Shown piece by piece: positions 22,313 through 31,633 of a DNA stretch of 48,511 nucleotides (the first letter of the stretch is position 1; each line of letters begins with the position of its first letter). Source of the stretch: Acidimicrobiia bacterium (GTDB lineage: Bacteria; Actinomycetota; Acidimicrobiia; IMCC26256; PALSA-555). The notes under the pieces are model-generated. The model did no database searches. It was not told the DNA's origin and saw only the letters and a program-made list of their open reading frames with translations. The stretch spans positions 1 through 48,511 of the forward strand of contig JBBECS010000001.1 of NCBI GenBank assembly GCA_040881685.1. Direction: 5' to 3'. A program made the translations under genes and the position numbers.

Positions 22313-25300
22313 GTGGAGCACGGCGCTGGCGAGCGGCCCGCAGGGCGGCGGTCGGGTATCCCGATCGCCGAGCGAGCGCGCCCAGAAGGTGGCTATGCCG
22401 AGCTGCACTGCCACACCAACTTCTCGTTCCTCGATGGTGCCAGTCACCCTGAGGAGCTGGTCGACGAGGCCGCGCGCCTCGGCTTGGCCGCGCTCGCGGT
22501 CACCGACCACGACGGGTTCTACGGGATCGTGCGCTTCGCGCTGGCCGCCGCATCAGTGGGGATGCCGACGGTGTTCGGCGCCGAGCTCACCCTCGACCAG
22601 ACGGCTGGGCCGCCGAACGGAGTCGCGGATCCGCCGGGGAACCATCTGGTGGTCCTCGCGGAAGGACCGCTTGGTCACGCCCGTCTCGCACGGGCGATCA
22701 GCGAAGGACAGATGGCGGGGGAGAAGGGCGCGCCGCGCTTCGTGATCGAAGCGCTCGCTGCCGCGTCACGCGCCGGTGTGCACCTCACTCACAACCGCAC
22801 CAGTGCGACGAACGACGCATGGCACGTGCTCACCGGTTGCCGCAAGGGACCGCTGGCGCGCGCGCTCCACGCCGAGGGTCCGGCGGCAGCTCGGCGCGCG
22901 CTCGACCACTTGACCGACGCATTCGAGCGCGACCGCGTGCTCGTTGAGCTGTGGGACCACGGCGATCCCCTCGACCGGCACCGCAACGACGCGCTCGCCG
23001 AAGTCGCGATCAGGGCAGGTGTCGATGTGATCGCCACCAACAACGTGCATTACGCCACACCGCAGCAACGCCAACTCGCTGCCGCGCTCGCGGCCATCAG
23101 ATCGAGACGTTCGCTCGACGAGATCGACGGCTGGCTGCCGGCATCGTCGTTTGCACACCTGCGCAGCGCGGCCGAGCAGCACCGGCGATTCGCGCGGTGG
23201 CCCGGCGCGGTCGAACGGACCGTCGACATCGCGCGCCAGTGCGCCTTCGACCTGCGCCTCGCCGCACCGAACCTCCCCAACCTCGACGTGCCACCCGGTC
23301 ACACCGACATGTCGTGGCTGCGCGAGCTCACCCGGCGCGGCGCCGCACGCCGCTACTCACCCAGTCACCCCGACCATGAGAAGGCGCAACGTCAGATCGC
23401 CCACGAGCTCGACGTGATCGAGCAGCTCGGGTTCCCCGGCTACTTCCTGCTGATCTTCGAGATCGTCGAGTTCTGCAAGGAGCAGGACATCTACTGCCAG
23501 GGCCGGGGGAGCGCCGCGAACAGCGCGGTTTGCTACGCCCTCGGCGTCACCAAAGCCGACGCGGTCGCGCTCGGACTGCTCTTCGAGCGGTTCCTGTCGC
23601 CCGAGCGCGACGGGCCACCCGACATCGACCTCGACATCGAGCACCAGCGAAGAGAGGAGGTCATCCAGTACGTCTACGACAAGTACGGGCGCGACCGCGC
23701 CGCGCAGGTCGCCAACGTCATCACCTACCGACCGCGCTCCGCATTGCGCGAGATGGCCAAGGTCGCGGGCCTCTCACCCGGACACGCCGATGCGCTCGCC
23801 AAGCAGGTGGACAGATGGGGGCGCGGTGACGATCCGTTGGCGGTGGTGGGGGAGAGCGGAGCCGAGCGGCCCGAAGGGCGGGGCCGGGTATCCCGGCCCC
23901 GAGCGAGCGCGACCATGGTGTTGGACCTGGCGACCCAGGTGCTCGACTTCCCGCGCCACCTCGGCATCCACTCGGGCGGCATGGTGATGGCCGACCGCCC
24001 GCTCGTGGAGTTCTGCCCGGTCGAGTGGGCTCGCATGGAGGACCGCTCGGTGCTCCAGTGGGACAAGGACGACTGCGCGTCCGCAGGCCTCGTGAAGTTC
24101 GACCTGCTCGGGCTCGGGATGCTCACGATGCTGCACATGGCCGTCGACCTGGTGCGTGAGCACGAGGGGATCGAGATCGACCTGGCCACGATCCCCCAAG
24201 AAGACGAGGTGTACGACCTGCTGTGCGCGGCCGACACGATCGGCGTGTTCCAGGTGGAGAGCCGCGCACAGATGGGCACGCTGCCGCGCCTTCGGCCGCG
24301 CACCTTCTACGACCTCGTGGTTGAGGTCGCGCTGATCCGCCCCGGGCCGATCCAGGGCGGCTCGGTACACCCGTATCTGCGCCGGCGCACCGGTGAGGAG
24401 CCCGTCACCTACCCGCACCCGATCCTCGAGCCGTGCCTACGCAAGACGCTCGGTGTGCCGTTGTTCCAGGAGCAGCTCATGCAGATCGCCATCGACGCGG
24501 CCGGCTTCACGCCGGGGGAAGCCGACCAGCTGCGCCAGGCGATGGGGTCGAAGCGCTCGAAGCAGCGCATGGCTGCGATGCACGACCGGCTGATGCAGGG
24601 GATGGCCGAGCGCGGGATCGACACCGACGCGGCCACCGACATCGCTCACAAGCTCGAAGCCTTCGCGCAGTTCGGCTTCCCCGAGAGCCACTCCGTGAGC
24701 TTCGCCTACCTCGTGTACTCGAGCTCATGGGTGAAGCTGCACTACCCGGCCGAGTTCGTGTGCGCGCTGCTCAACGCGCAGCCGATGGGCTTCTACTCGC
24801 CGCACACGCTCGTGCGTGACGCCGTTCGCCACGGGGTGCAGGCGCTCGGACCCGACGTGAACATCTCCCGCACGGACTGCACGCTCGAAGCACGCACGCC
24901 CGATGCGGGCCCGGTCGGTCGTCCGCGCAATGGGTGGCACGCCGACCCGTCCGAGCACGCGCTGCGCATCGGGTTGCGCTACGTGCGCGGACTCGCCGAC
25001 GCGCTCCTCGAGCGCATCGAGACGGCGCGTGAGGCCAGCGGAGCATTCATCAGCCTGGAGGACTTCACGCGCCGGACCAATGCCCCCGGTGACGCGCTCG
25101 AGGCGCTGGCCACCGCCGGCGCGTTCGGTTCCCTCGGCGTGGAGCGGAGAGAGGCGTTGTGGGCAGCGGGCGCGCTGCACGACGCCCGCCCCGGCACGCT
25201 CCCCGGCGTGATCACCGGGGTCGAGGCGCCTCCCCTGCCCGGCATGGAGCCGATCGACGAGACGAACGCCGATCTCTGGTCCACCGGCATGTCCACGAGC

Positions 25301-25663
25301 CGACACCCCACGGAGTTCGTGCGCGCTGCGCTCAGCGCCCGGGGCGCCGTCACCGCGGAGGCGCTCAGAGGGCTCTCCCACCGCACGGTCGTGGAGGTGG
25401 GTGGGATCGTCACCCACCGCCAGCAGCCGGAGACGTCCAAGGGCGTGGTGTTCATCAACCTCGAGGACGAGACCGGCCTCGTCAACGTGGTCTGCACGCC
25501 CGATGTGTGGAAGCGGTTCCGCAAGGTGGCCCGCACCTCACCCGCGCTGATCGTGCGCGGGATGCTCGAGCGTCAACAGGGCGTGATCAACCTGCTCGCC
25601 CACCGCATCGAAGCACTCGCTCTCCGCCCGGCCGCCCTCCTCAGATCGCGCGACTTCCACTAA
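22313..25663 (+). CDS. dnaE2: Error-prone DNA polymerase III alpha subunit DnaE2 (ImuC)
   Basis: The 1116-residue protein has the DnaE2 layout: PHP domain from residue 28 ([30 protein letters not shown]), palm/thumb with [15 protein letters not shown] and the catalytic [46 protein letters not shown], and a C-terminal OB fold ([29 protein letters not shown]). It is the polymerase of the SOS mutasome. GTG 22313 has GGAG nine bases upstream. Residues 7-22 and 518-533 are encoded by two copies of one palindromic repeat; the second lies in a variable loop between the LAKQVDRWG and [15 protein letters not shown] regions. It is about 9.5 kb from imuB. Confidence 0.95.
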   Translation: MEHGAGERPAGRRSGIPIAERARPEGGYAELHCHTNFSFLDGASHPEELVDEAARLGLAALAVTDHDGFYGIVRFALAAASVGMPTVFGAELTLDQTAGPPNGVADPPGNHLVVLAEGPLGHARLARAISEGQMAGEKGAPRFVIEALAAASRAGVHLTHNRTSATNDAWHVLTGCRKGPLARALHAEGPAAARRALDHLTDAFERDRVLVELWDHGDPLDRHRNDALAEVAIRAGVDVIATNNVHYATPQQRQLAAALAAIRSRRSLDEIDGWLPASSFAHLRSAAEQHRRFARWPGAVERTVDIARQCAFDLRLAAPNLPNLDVPPGHTDMSWLRELTRRGAARRYSPSHPDHEKAQRQIAHELDVIEQLGFPGYFLLIFEIVEFCKEQDIYCQGRGSAANSAVCYALGVTKADAVALGLLFERFLSPERDGPPDIDLDIEHQRREEVIQYVYDKYGRDRAAQVANVITYRPRSALREMAKVAGLSPGHADALAKQVDRWGRGDDPLAVVGESGAERPEGRGRVSRPRASATMVLDLATQVLDFPRHLGIHSGGMVMADRPLVEFCPVEWARMEDRSVLQWDKDDCASAGLVKFDLLGLGMLTMLHMAVDLVREHEGIEIDLATIPQEDEVYDLLCAADTIGVFQVESRAQMGTLPRLRPRTFYDLVVEVALIRPGPIQGGSVHPYLRRRTGEEPVTYPHPILEPCLRKTLGVPLFQEQLMQIAIDAAGFTPGEADQLRQAMGSKRSKQRMAAMHDRLMQGMAERGIDTDAATDIAHKLEAFAQFGFPESHSVSFAYLVYSSSWVKLHYPAEFVCALLNAQPMGFYSPHTLVRDAVRHGVQALGPDVNISRTDCTLEARTPDAGPVGRPRNGWHADPSEHALRIGLRYVRGLADALLERIETAREASGAFISLEDFTRRTNAPGDALEALATAGAFGSLGVERREALWAAGALHDARPGTLPGVITGVEAPPLPGMEPIDETNADLWSTGMSTSRHPTEFVRAALSARGAVTAEALRGLSHRTVVEVGGIVTHRQQPETSKGVVFINLEDETGLVNVVCTPDVWKRFRKVARTSPALIVRGMLERQQGVINLLAHRIEALALRPAALLRSRDFH
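22331..22380 (+). repeat. Short palindromic element (copy 2) at the dnaE2 N-terminus
   Basis: The stem 22347-22356 pairs with 22360-22369 around TAT (ten pairs, one G-U). It begins GAGCGGCCCG and ends CGAGCGAGCGCG like copy 3. It encodes residues 7-22 of DnaE2 ([16 protein letters not shown]), before the conserved PHP domain. Confidence 0.75.
23864..23911 (+). repeat. Short palindromic element (copy 3) inside dnaE2
   Basis: A perfect 9-bp stem (23880-23888 with 23892-23900) flanks TAT. Outer blocks GAGCGGCCCG and CGAGCGAGCGCG match copy 2, while the stem differs by paired changes. It encodes residues 518-533 ([16 protein letters not shown]), an insertion relative to the mycobacterial protein as I recall it. 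Confidence 0.78.
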
Positions 25664-25780
25664 CGGCGGCGCCGGAGGCGCTCGCAGTCGCTGGCGAGCG
25701 TCTCGAAGAGCGGCGCGGTGGCGAGGGGCCATGCCGCTCGTCACCAAGGAGACGAAGCCTGCGGAGTCGACCAAGGATGT

Positions 25781-25804
25781 GGTTCCCGGCGCCGAGCGAG
25801 CGCG
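25781..25804 (+). repeat. Partial palindromic element (right half only)
   Basis: GGTTCCCGG then CGCCGAGCGAGCGCG matches the right half of copy 2 (22356-22380) with about two gaps or changes. The left arm is not recognisable, so this is a decayed or truncated copy in the spacer between dnaE2 and the transporter gene. Confidence 0.45.
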
Positions 25805-25873
25805 ACAGGAAGGGGGATACCCTGACATCGCCGTCATGGAGATCAGAATGAACGAGCCTCCGAGTACAAACCA

Positions 25874-27112
25874 ATGCTGCGCCGCCTCCGCATCGTGCGG
25901 CGGTTCCTCGCGCTCGTCCGCGCGGACCCAGCCGGCTTCCGTGCTGGCTTCGTCGCGCACCTGCTCAGCACGGCAACCGGCCTCGCTGCCGGCGTAACGC
26001 TCGGCTCGATCACCGGCACCCTCGAACAGCTCCCCGGTCTCCTCGTTCTCGTTCCGGCAGCGGTCGGCCTGCGCGGCAACGTGTATGGCGCGCTCGGAAG
26101 TCGCCTGGGCACCGCGGTCGCGACGGGAACGTTCCGACTCTCCGCCCGGCGTGACACCGAAGTCGGGCAGAACCTGTGGGCGGCCGCCTCATTGTCCTTC
26201 GGTGCCTCGCTCCTGCTCGCGCTCGTGGCCAAGGGAGTGGCCGAGTCGTTCGGTGTGCGCAACGCCATGTCAATCGGCGACTTCGTGGTCGTGTCGGTGG
26301 TGGGCGCGCTCATCCCGACCGTGGTGGTGATGGCGATCACCGTGGGCGTCGCAGCACTGAGCGTGCGTCGTGAATACGACCTCGACAACGTCGCCGCGCC
26401 GGTCGTTACCGCGGCAGCCGACATGATCACGCTGCCCAGCCTGTTCCTGGCCGCCTTGCTGGTCATTGACGCGCCGCGCTGGCTCGTCGCCGCGCTGGCG
26501 ATCGCTTCGGCGGCCGCGACCCTGACCGCGCTCGTTGGCTGTTTGCGGAGCCATCTGCCGGTCCTGCGCCGTATCGCACGCGAGTCGCTCCCGTTCCTGA
26601 TCGCCGCGGGGGCCCTCAGCACGTTCGCTGGGGTCACCATCCAGTCGCGGTTCGATTCGCTCTCCGAGGAGCCCGCTCTCTTGATCGTGATCCCGCCGTT
26701 GCTCTCGTTGTCCGGCTCGCTAGCTGGCATCCTCTCGGCGCGCGTGGCCACCAAGCTCCACCTCGGTCTCGTCAGCCCCGACCGCTTCAGTCCTCGACCG
26801 GTCGTGGAGGACATCACGCTGGTCTACGTGATCGCGATCCCGATCTTTCTCGTGCTCGGGATCGCTGCCGACGTGATCGCAGCCGTGGCCGGGATCGCGA
26901 GCCCTGGCGTCTTCGAGATGCTCGCGCTCATGATGCTCGCTGGGATCGTTGCGACCGCGCTGTCGTGCGTCGTGGCGTACTTCGGGGCATTGCTGACCTA
27001 CCGACTGGGCTGGGACCCCGACAACAACGGCATCCCCATGGTGTCGTCGGCTTCCGACTTCCTCGGAGCGGCTTCACTCATGGTGTCTCTCGCAATACTG
27101 GGGCTGTCGTGA
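25874..27112 (+). CDS. MgtE/SLC41-type divalent cation transporter
   Basis: The 412-residue membrane protein has about ten hydrophobic helices in two pseudo-repeats. Each carries the SLC41/MgtE membrane signature: VPAAVGLRGNVYGALGSRL near residue 57 and IPPLLSLSGSLAGILSARV near residue 273. This family moves Mg2+ or related divalent ions. The cytosolic N and CBS domains of bacterial MgtE are absent. The next gene encodes a PhoU-TrkA_C protein, a partner often seen with this type of transporter in archaea and actinobacteria. ATG 25874 lacks a clear ribosome site or -10, so the start is less certain than the product. Confidence 0.8.
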   Translation: MLRRLRIVRRFLALVRADPAGFRAGFVAHLLSTATGLAAGVTLGSITGTLEQLPGLLVLVPAAVGLRGNVYGALGSRLGTAVATGTFRLSARRDTEVGQNLWAAASLSFGASLLLALVAKGVAESFGVRNAMSIGDFVVVSVVGALIPTVVVMAITVGVAALSVRREYDLDNVAAPVVTAAADMITLPSLFLAALLVIDAPRWLVAALAIASAAATLTALVGCLRSHLPVLRRIARESLPFLIAAGALSTFAGVTIQSRFDSLSEEPALLIVIPPLLSLSGSLAGILSARVATKLHLGLVSPDRFSPRPVVEDITLVYVIAIPIFLVLGIAADVIAAVAGIASPGVFEMLALMMLAGIVATALSCVVAYFGALLTYRLGWDPDNNGIPMVSSASDFLGAASLMVSLAILGLS

Positions 27113-27132
27113 AAAGAGGGAAGATGGAGAAC

Positions 27133-27182
27133 GAGCGGCCGCGGAGCCAGGGGAGTAGGTACCCTGGCCCGCAGCGAGTGAG
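27133..27182 (+). repeat. Palindromic element (copy 4) between two transport genes
   Basis: GAGCGGCC at the left, a GCCAGGG/CCCTGGC stem (27146-27152 with 27162-27168) and GCAGCGAGTGAGCG at the right match the flanks of the dnaE2 copies, while its core is GGTACC as in the long copies. It therefore links the two element types and ends 9 bp before the next start codon. Confidence 0.65.
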
Positions 27183-27191
27183 CGAAGGTTG

Positions 27192-28433
27192 ATGGACGAC
27201 AAACCTCCACGGAATCTCAAGGCCATGCTCGCGGAGGCGAAGGATTCCTCCGAGCTCATGGTCGACTTGGCATACGCGGCGCTCTTCTTCGGCGACGAGC
27301 ACATGGCTGCCGAAGTGCACGAGCTCGAGGAGCGCCTGAGCGGCCTCGTGCACGAAATGCGCGAGATCTGCATCCTCGCGGCGCGTTCCCCACACGACGC
27401 CGAGCAGATGTCGAGCGTCCTGCACGTGGTCGCCGCGATTGAGCGAATGGCCAACGGCGCGGAGGACATCGCGCGCATCGTCACGCACCGGTTGGGCATC
27501 CCGGCCGCGCTCGTCGCCGACCTTGCCGCGGCCGAAGAGGTCTCGCACCGCGTGCGCGTCCGTGCCGACTCCGCGCTCGCCGGACGCTCGCTCGCCGATG
27601 TCGAGCTGCCGGTGGAGGTCGGGATGCGCGTCGTCGCGATCCGACGCGGCAAGGAGTGGATCATCGACCCCGACGGCGACGAGGTGCTCGTGCCCGATGA
27701 CGTGTTGATCCTGCGCGGCCCGCCCGCGGGGATCGGTGAGCTCCGAGAGCTCGCGGGCGCGCCCGAGTGGCGCCCGCCTCAGGTCGAAGAGGATCCTGCC
27801 ATCACCGACCTCGATCGGGCCGTCGATGTGCTGGTCGAGATGAAGAACGTGTCCGAGGTGGCGATCGGCCTCGCCTACTCGGCCCTGCTGTTCAACGATC
27901 AGAGCCTGGCCGCGGAGGTGAACTCCCTCGGGGACCGGCTCGACGAGATGCGGGAACGGCTCGAGGTCTGGGTCCTACGCAGCGCGGCCAACGAGGTCGA
28001 CCCGTCGCCGCTGCGCGGCTTGCTGCACCTGGGTGGCGCGGCCGAGGAGTTGGGCGACGCGGCACAGCAGATGGTCTGGCTGATCGAAGAGGGTGAGGAG
28101 ATGCACCCCGTGCTCAAGATCGCGCTCGGCGACAGCGACGAGGTGATCGCGTGGGTGCCCGTGGCGTCGGGGTCCGCGCTCGAGGGCAAGACCCTCGCCG
28201 AAGCCCGGCTCGAGGTGGAGACCGGCTTCTATCTTCTCGCGATCCGGCGCGCAGGCCGATACGTGTACCGGCCGCGCGGTCACGTCCGATTCGAAGCCGG
28301 TGACGAGCTCATCGCCAGCGGACCTGACGAGGGCCAAGCCGTCCTGGCCGAGCGGTGTGGCTACCGGATCCTCGAGGATGACGACACCGGTGAGATCGAG
28401 CTGGTTCCCGCCGGCAGCGCGAAGGCTGAGTAA
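27192..28433 (+). CDS. Duplicated PhoU-TrkA_C (RCK_C) regulatory protein for an ion transporter
   Basis: The 413-residue protein is an internal duplication. Residues about 1-105 and 215-305 are PhoU-like helical bundles (DLAYAALFFGDEHMAAEVHELEERL and GLAYSALLFNDQSLAAEVNSL). Each is followed by a TrkA_C/RCK_C domain (ADSALAGRSLADVELPVEVGM ... DVLILRGPP; SGSALEGKTLAEARLEVETGF ... DELIASGPD). RCK_C domains bind small ligands or ions and gate transporters. It lies 79 bp after the MgtE/SLC41-like gene and almost certainly regulates it. A soluble cytosolic protein is predicted. A palindromic element occupies the gap before it. Confidence 0.82.
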   Translation: MDDKPPRNLKAMLAEAKDSSELMVDLAYAALFFGDEHMAAEVHELEERLSGLVHEMREICILAARSPHDAEQMSSVLHVVAAIERMANGAEDIARIVTHRLGIPAALVADLAAAEEVSHRVRVRADSALAGRSLADVELPVEVGMRVVAIRRGKEWIIDPDGDEVLVPDDVLILRGPPAGIGELRELAGAPEWRPPQVEEDPAITDLDRAVDVLVEMKNVSEVAIGLAYSALLFNDQSLAAEVNSLGDRLDEMRERLEVWVLRSAANEVDPSPLRGLLHLGGAAEELGDAAQQMVWLIEEGEEMHPVLKIALGDSDEVIAWVPVASGSALEGKTLAEARLEVETGFYLLAIRRAGRYVYRPRGHVRFEAGDELIASGPDEGQAVLAERCGYRILEDDDTGEIELVPAGSAKAE

Positions 28434-28451
28434 GCGACGCCTTCTCGCGAT

Positions 28452-28467
28452 CTGATCGGTAGCCTCC
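28452..28467 (+). repeat. 16-bp direct repeat, upstream copy, with -10 element
   Basis: CTGATCGGTAGCCTCC recurs with one mismatch at 28542-28557. Each copy contains TAGCCT, here at 28460-28465. The two copies bracket the long palindromic element, so this may be a second, more distal ctpE promoter. Confidence 0.6.
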
Positions 28468-28474
28468 AACACTC

Positions 28475-28555
28475 CCGCTCTCGGCGCTTCGCGCCGGGCC
28501 GCTCGGGCCTCGGCTACCAGCATCGCAGGGTACCTGCGATGCTGATCGCTAGCCT
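28475..28555 (-). repeat. Long palindromic element (copy 5) upstream of the P-type ATPase gene
   Basis: Read on the minus strand, this 81-bp unit matches the 80-bp unit at 48407-48486 at about 69 of 81 hand-aligned positions. It has an 11-bp perfect stem (28519-28529 with 28533-28543) around GTA and ends at the TAGCCT hexamer used by the downstream gene. Confidence 0.75.
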
Positions 28556-28557
28556 CC
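28542..28557 (+). promoter_or_regulatory. ctpE-proximal promoter within the second 16-bp direct repeat
   Basis: CTGATCGCTAGCCTCC contains TAGCCT at 28550-28555, six bases before GTG 28562. This is the leaderless geometry seen at many genes here. Confidence 0.55.
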
Positions 28558-28561
28558 CGGC

Positions 28562-30922
28562 GTGGCTGAACCGGCGCACCAGACTCCCGACACCGGTCTG
28601 ACTGATGTCGAGGTGCGTGACCGGATCGATCGTGGGCTGACCAACGAGACGAGCGAGCGCACGAGCCGGACCTACAGCGAGATCGTCCGCGCCAACGTCC
28701 TCACCCGCTTCAACGCCATCCTCGGCGTGATGCTCGTGGTGATCCTGAGCGTCGGCGAGATACAGGACGCCACGTTCGGCCTGATCCTTGTCGCCAACTC
28801 ACTGATCGGGATCATCCAAGAGGTCCGTGCCAAGCACCAGCTCGATGCGCTCGCGGTCACGGTCGCGCCCCGACTGCACGTGTTGAGGGACGGAACGACC
28901 ACCGAGCTGCCGGTGGAGTCGATCGTCCTCGATGACCTCTGCGAGCTGCGCACCGGCGACCAGGTTCCGGTCGACGGGATCGTGCGGTCGGTTGCCGGGT
29001 TGGAGATCGACGAATCGTTGCTCACGGGTGAGTCCGACGCGGTCGCCAAGGATCCGCAGGAGGAAGTGTTGTCCGGCTCCTTCGTCGTGGCCGGGTCGGG
29101 ACGCTTCCAAGCGACACACGTGGGTGGCGACGCCTATGCCCGCCGGCTCGCCTCCGAAGCGCGCCGGTTCACGCTCGTGAAGTCGGAGCTGGTGTACGGG
29201 ATCAACACCTTGCTGCGATACATCCAATACGCGCTCTTCCCGGTGACGGCGCTCCTCCTCTGGCGTCAGCTCGAGACCCGCGAGGTCGACGGTGCGCTCA
29301 CGAGCGTCGTCGCTGGCGTGGTCGGAATGGTCCCCGAAGGGCTCGTGCTGCTCACGAGCCTCGCCTTCGGGATCGCGACCGTGACGCTGGCGCGTCGCAA
29401 CGTTCTCGTGCAGGAGCTCCCAGCGGTCGAGGTGCTCGCGCGCGTAGATGTGGTGTGCCTCGACAAGACCGGCACCCTGACCGAGGGCGATGTGGTGTTC
29501 GACCGTCTTGAACCCGTTGGCTCCGACCTCGGTGAAGCCGAGCAGGCGCTGGGTGCGCTCGCGGCCGATGAGAACCGCAACGCGACACTGGGCGCGATCG
29601 CGCAGGCATTTGGCGACCCCGGCTGGACGCGAGTGTCGGTCGTCGCCTTCTCGTCGGCCCGGAAGTGGAGCTCGGCGACGTTCGCTGACCACGGCACGTG
29701 GGTCTTCGGAGCGCCCGAGATGGTCCTGGCCACGTCGGGTTCGGAGCACCCCGCTCGGCAGCGGTCCGATGAGCTGGCTGCCGCGGGCAACCGCGTGCTC
29801 GTCCTGGCGCGTTGCGGCAGCCCGATCGCCGGGGAGGTTCTGCCCGACGACCTCGAACCGGCGGCGCTCGTCCTGCTGGCCGAGCACGTGCGCCCCGATG
29901 CAGCCGAGACGCTGGCGTACTTCGCCGACCAAGGGGTGAGCTTGAAGGTGATCTCCGGCGACAACCCGCGCACCGTCGCCTCGGTCGCGCGCGCGGTCGG
30001 GTTGTCCGGTGCGGAGGACGTGATCGACGGACGCGACTTACCCGACGACCAAGACGAGCTTGCCGACGTTCTCGAGGGGCACTCCGTGTTCGGTCGGGTG
30101 ACACCGCAGCAGAAGCGGGCGATGGTCGGTGCGCTCCAGTCGAGGGGCCACGTCGTGGCGATGACCGGCGACGGCGTGAACGATGCATTGGCGCTCAAGG
30201 ACGCCGACATCGGTGTGGCCATGGGTTCGGGCGCCGCCGCGACGCGCGCCGTTGCCCAGCTCGTCCTGCTCGACAGTCGGTTCGCAACGATGCCTGGCGT
30301 CGTTGCCGAGGGTCGACGCGTGATCGCCAACATCGAACGCTCGGCCAACCTGTTCGTGACCAAGACGATCTATGCCGTGCTCCTCGCGCTCGCGGTGGTT
30401 GCCACCGGATGGCGATATCCGTTCCTGCCCCGCCACCTCACGATCGTGAGCACGTTCACGATCGGAATCCCCGGCTTCTTCCTCGCGCTCGCGCCCAACA
30501 AGCGGCGCTACATCCCCGGCTTCCTCGAGCGGGTGGTGCGGTTCTGTGTGCCCGCCGGTGTCGTTGCCGGAACCGCGTCGCTCGTCACCTATGCAATCGC
30601 CCGATACGAAGAGAACCTCACCTTGCGAGAGTCCCGCACGACCACGACGCTCGTGCTGGTCGCCGTCGGGCTCTGGGTACTCGTGATCTTGGCGCGCCCG
30701 TTCACTCTTTGGAAGGCGATGCTGGTCGGGACGATGGTGGGCGCGGTCGTGCTCATCCTCGTCATCGAGCCCGCGCGCGACTTCTACGCGCTCGAGCTCC
30801 CTGATTGGCGGATCGTCGGTGAGGCCGGACTGGTTGCCGGTGCCGCCATCCTCGTGCTCGAGGTCGGCTGGCGGGCGTCCCGCATCATTGGTTGGCGGAG
30901 GGATCCAGTCCCGGACGACTAG
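28562..30922 (+). CDS. ctpE: CtpE-like P-type cation-transporting ATPase
   Basis: The 786-residue protein has all P-type landmarks: LLTGESD in the actuator domain (about residue 155), phosphorylation site DKTGTLTE at residue 301 and TGDGVND in the hinge. Sequence blocks GLTDVEVRDRI, VRANVLTRFNAILGVMLV and SGSFVVAGSGRFQATHVG closely parallel mycobacterial CtpE, which is associated with Ca2+ uptake. About ten membrane helices are predicted. GTG 28562 follows a TAGCCT -10 by six bases, and a second TAGCCT lies 90 bp further up with a palindromic element between. Ca2+ is the best guess for the ion; Mg2+ or Mn2+ cannot be excluded. Confidence 0.88.
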   Translation: MAEPAHQTPDTGLTDVEVRDRIDRGLTNETSERTSRTYSEIVRANVLTRFNAILGVMLVVILSVGEIQDATFGLILVANSLIGIIQEVRAKHQLDALAVTVAPRLHVLRDGTTTELPVESIVLDDLCELRTGDQVPVDGIVRSVAGLEIDESLLTGESDAVAKDPQEEVLSGSFVVAGSGRFQATHVGGDAYARRLASEARRFTLVKSELVYGINTLLRYIQYALFPVTALLLWRQLETREVDGALTSVVAGVVGMVPEGLVLLTSLAFGIATVTLARRNVLVQELPAVEVLARVDVVCLDKTGTLTEGDVVFDRLEPVGSDLGEAEQALGALAADENRNATLGAIAQAFGDPGWTRVSVVAFSSARKWSSATFADHGTWVFGAPEMVLATSGSEHPARQRSDELAAAGNRVLVLARCGSPIAGEVLPDDLEPAALVLLAEHVRPDAAETLAYFADQGVSLKVISGDNPRTVASVARAVGLSGAEDVIDGRDLPDDQDELADVLEGHSVFGRVTPQQKRAMVGALQSRGHVVAMTGDGVNDALALKDADIGVAMGSGAAATRAVAQLVLLDSRFATMPGVVAEGRRVIANIERSANLFVTKTIYAVLLALAVVATGWRYPFLPRHLTIVSTFTIGIPGFFLALAPNKRRYIPGFLERVVRFCVPAGVVAGTASLVTYAIARYEENLTLRESRTTTTLVLVAVGLWVLVILARPFTLWKAMLVGTMVGAVVLILVIEPARDFYALELPDWRIVGEAGLVAGAAILVLEVGWRASRIIGWRRDPVPDD

Positions 30923-30934
30923 CGCCGGAAACGA

Positions 30935-31633
30935 CTAGATGGTCGTACCGACGAGGTCCCCGATGAGCGCCGCCGCGCCCATCGCCAGACCGCCGCCCGC
31001 GAGCACGCGAGCTGCCGCGCGACCCATCGGCGCACCGCCCAGCCGACCACCGACCGCGCCGGTGAGCGCGAGCAGGGCCAGCGCGACGCCGGCGACCACT
31101 TCGATCCGTCCGTCGGACGGTGCGGCGGCCGCGCCCCCGAGCGGCAACGACGCGCCGACCGCGAAGCTCCCAGCCGACACGAACGCGGCCTGCCACGGGC
31201 GCGCTCGCCCCGCGTGGTGTATGCCCAGCTCATCACGCAGATGCGCGCCGAGCGGATCTTCCGCGGTCAGCTTCGTGGCAACCTCTCGAGCGAGGGCCTC
31301 GTCGAGCCCGCGTTGGAGATAGATCTCGGTGAGCTCCTCGAGCTCGAGTTCGGGGGTGCGAGCAAGCTCACGACGCTCGCGTGCGATGTCGGCCCGTTCC
31401 GTGTCGCGTTGAGAGCTGACGGATACGTACTCACCCGCGGCCATCGACAGAGCGCCGCCCACGAGCGCGGCAAGGCCGGCCACGATGATCGAGCTGCGTG
31501 ATGCCGAGGCTGCGGCGACCCCGATCAAGATGCTGGCAGTCGAGACGATGCCGTCGTCCGCGCCGAGGACCGCCGCGCGCAACCACCCGATCCGTCGGAA
31601 GCGATGCCGCTCGCGATGCGGTCGTGGGATCAC
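30935..31633 (-). CDS. VIT1/CCC1 family Fe2+/Mn2+ transporter
   Basis: The 232-residue protein has the VIT pattern: first helix LRAAVLGADDGIVSTASILIGVA, second helix with GALSMAAGEYVSVSSQRDTE, a cytosolic metal-binding helical hairpin (ELEELTEIYLQRGLDEALAREVATKL) and three C-terminal helices. VIT/CCC1 proteins export or sequester Fe2+ and Mn2+. GTG 31633 overlaps the corA stop by four bases (GTGA), so the two are translationally coupled. Its 3' end converges on the CtpE-like gene with 12 bp between stops. Confidence 0.88.
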   Translation of the reverse strand: MIPRPHRERHRFRRIGWLRAAVLGADDGIVSTASILIGVAAASASRSSIIVAGLAALVGGALSMAAGEYVSVSSQRDTERADIARERRELARTPELELEELTEIYLQRGLDEALAREVATKLTAEDPLGAHLRDELGIHHAGRARPWQAAFVSAGSFAVGASLPLGGAAAAPSDGRIEVVAGVALALLALTGAVGGRLGGAPMGRAAARVLAGGGLAMGAAALIGDLVGTTI

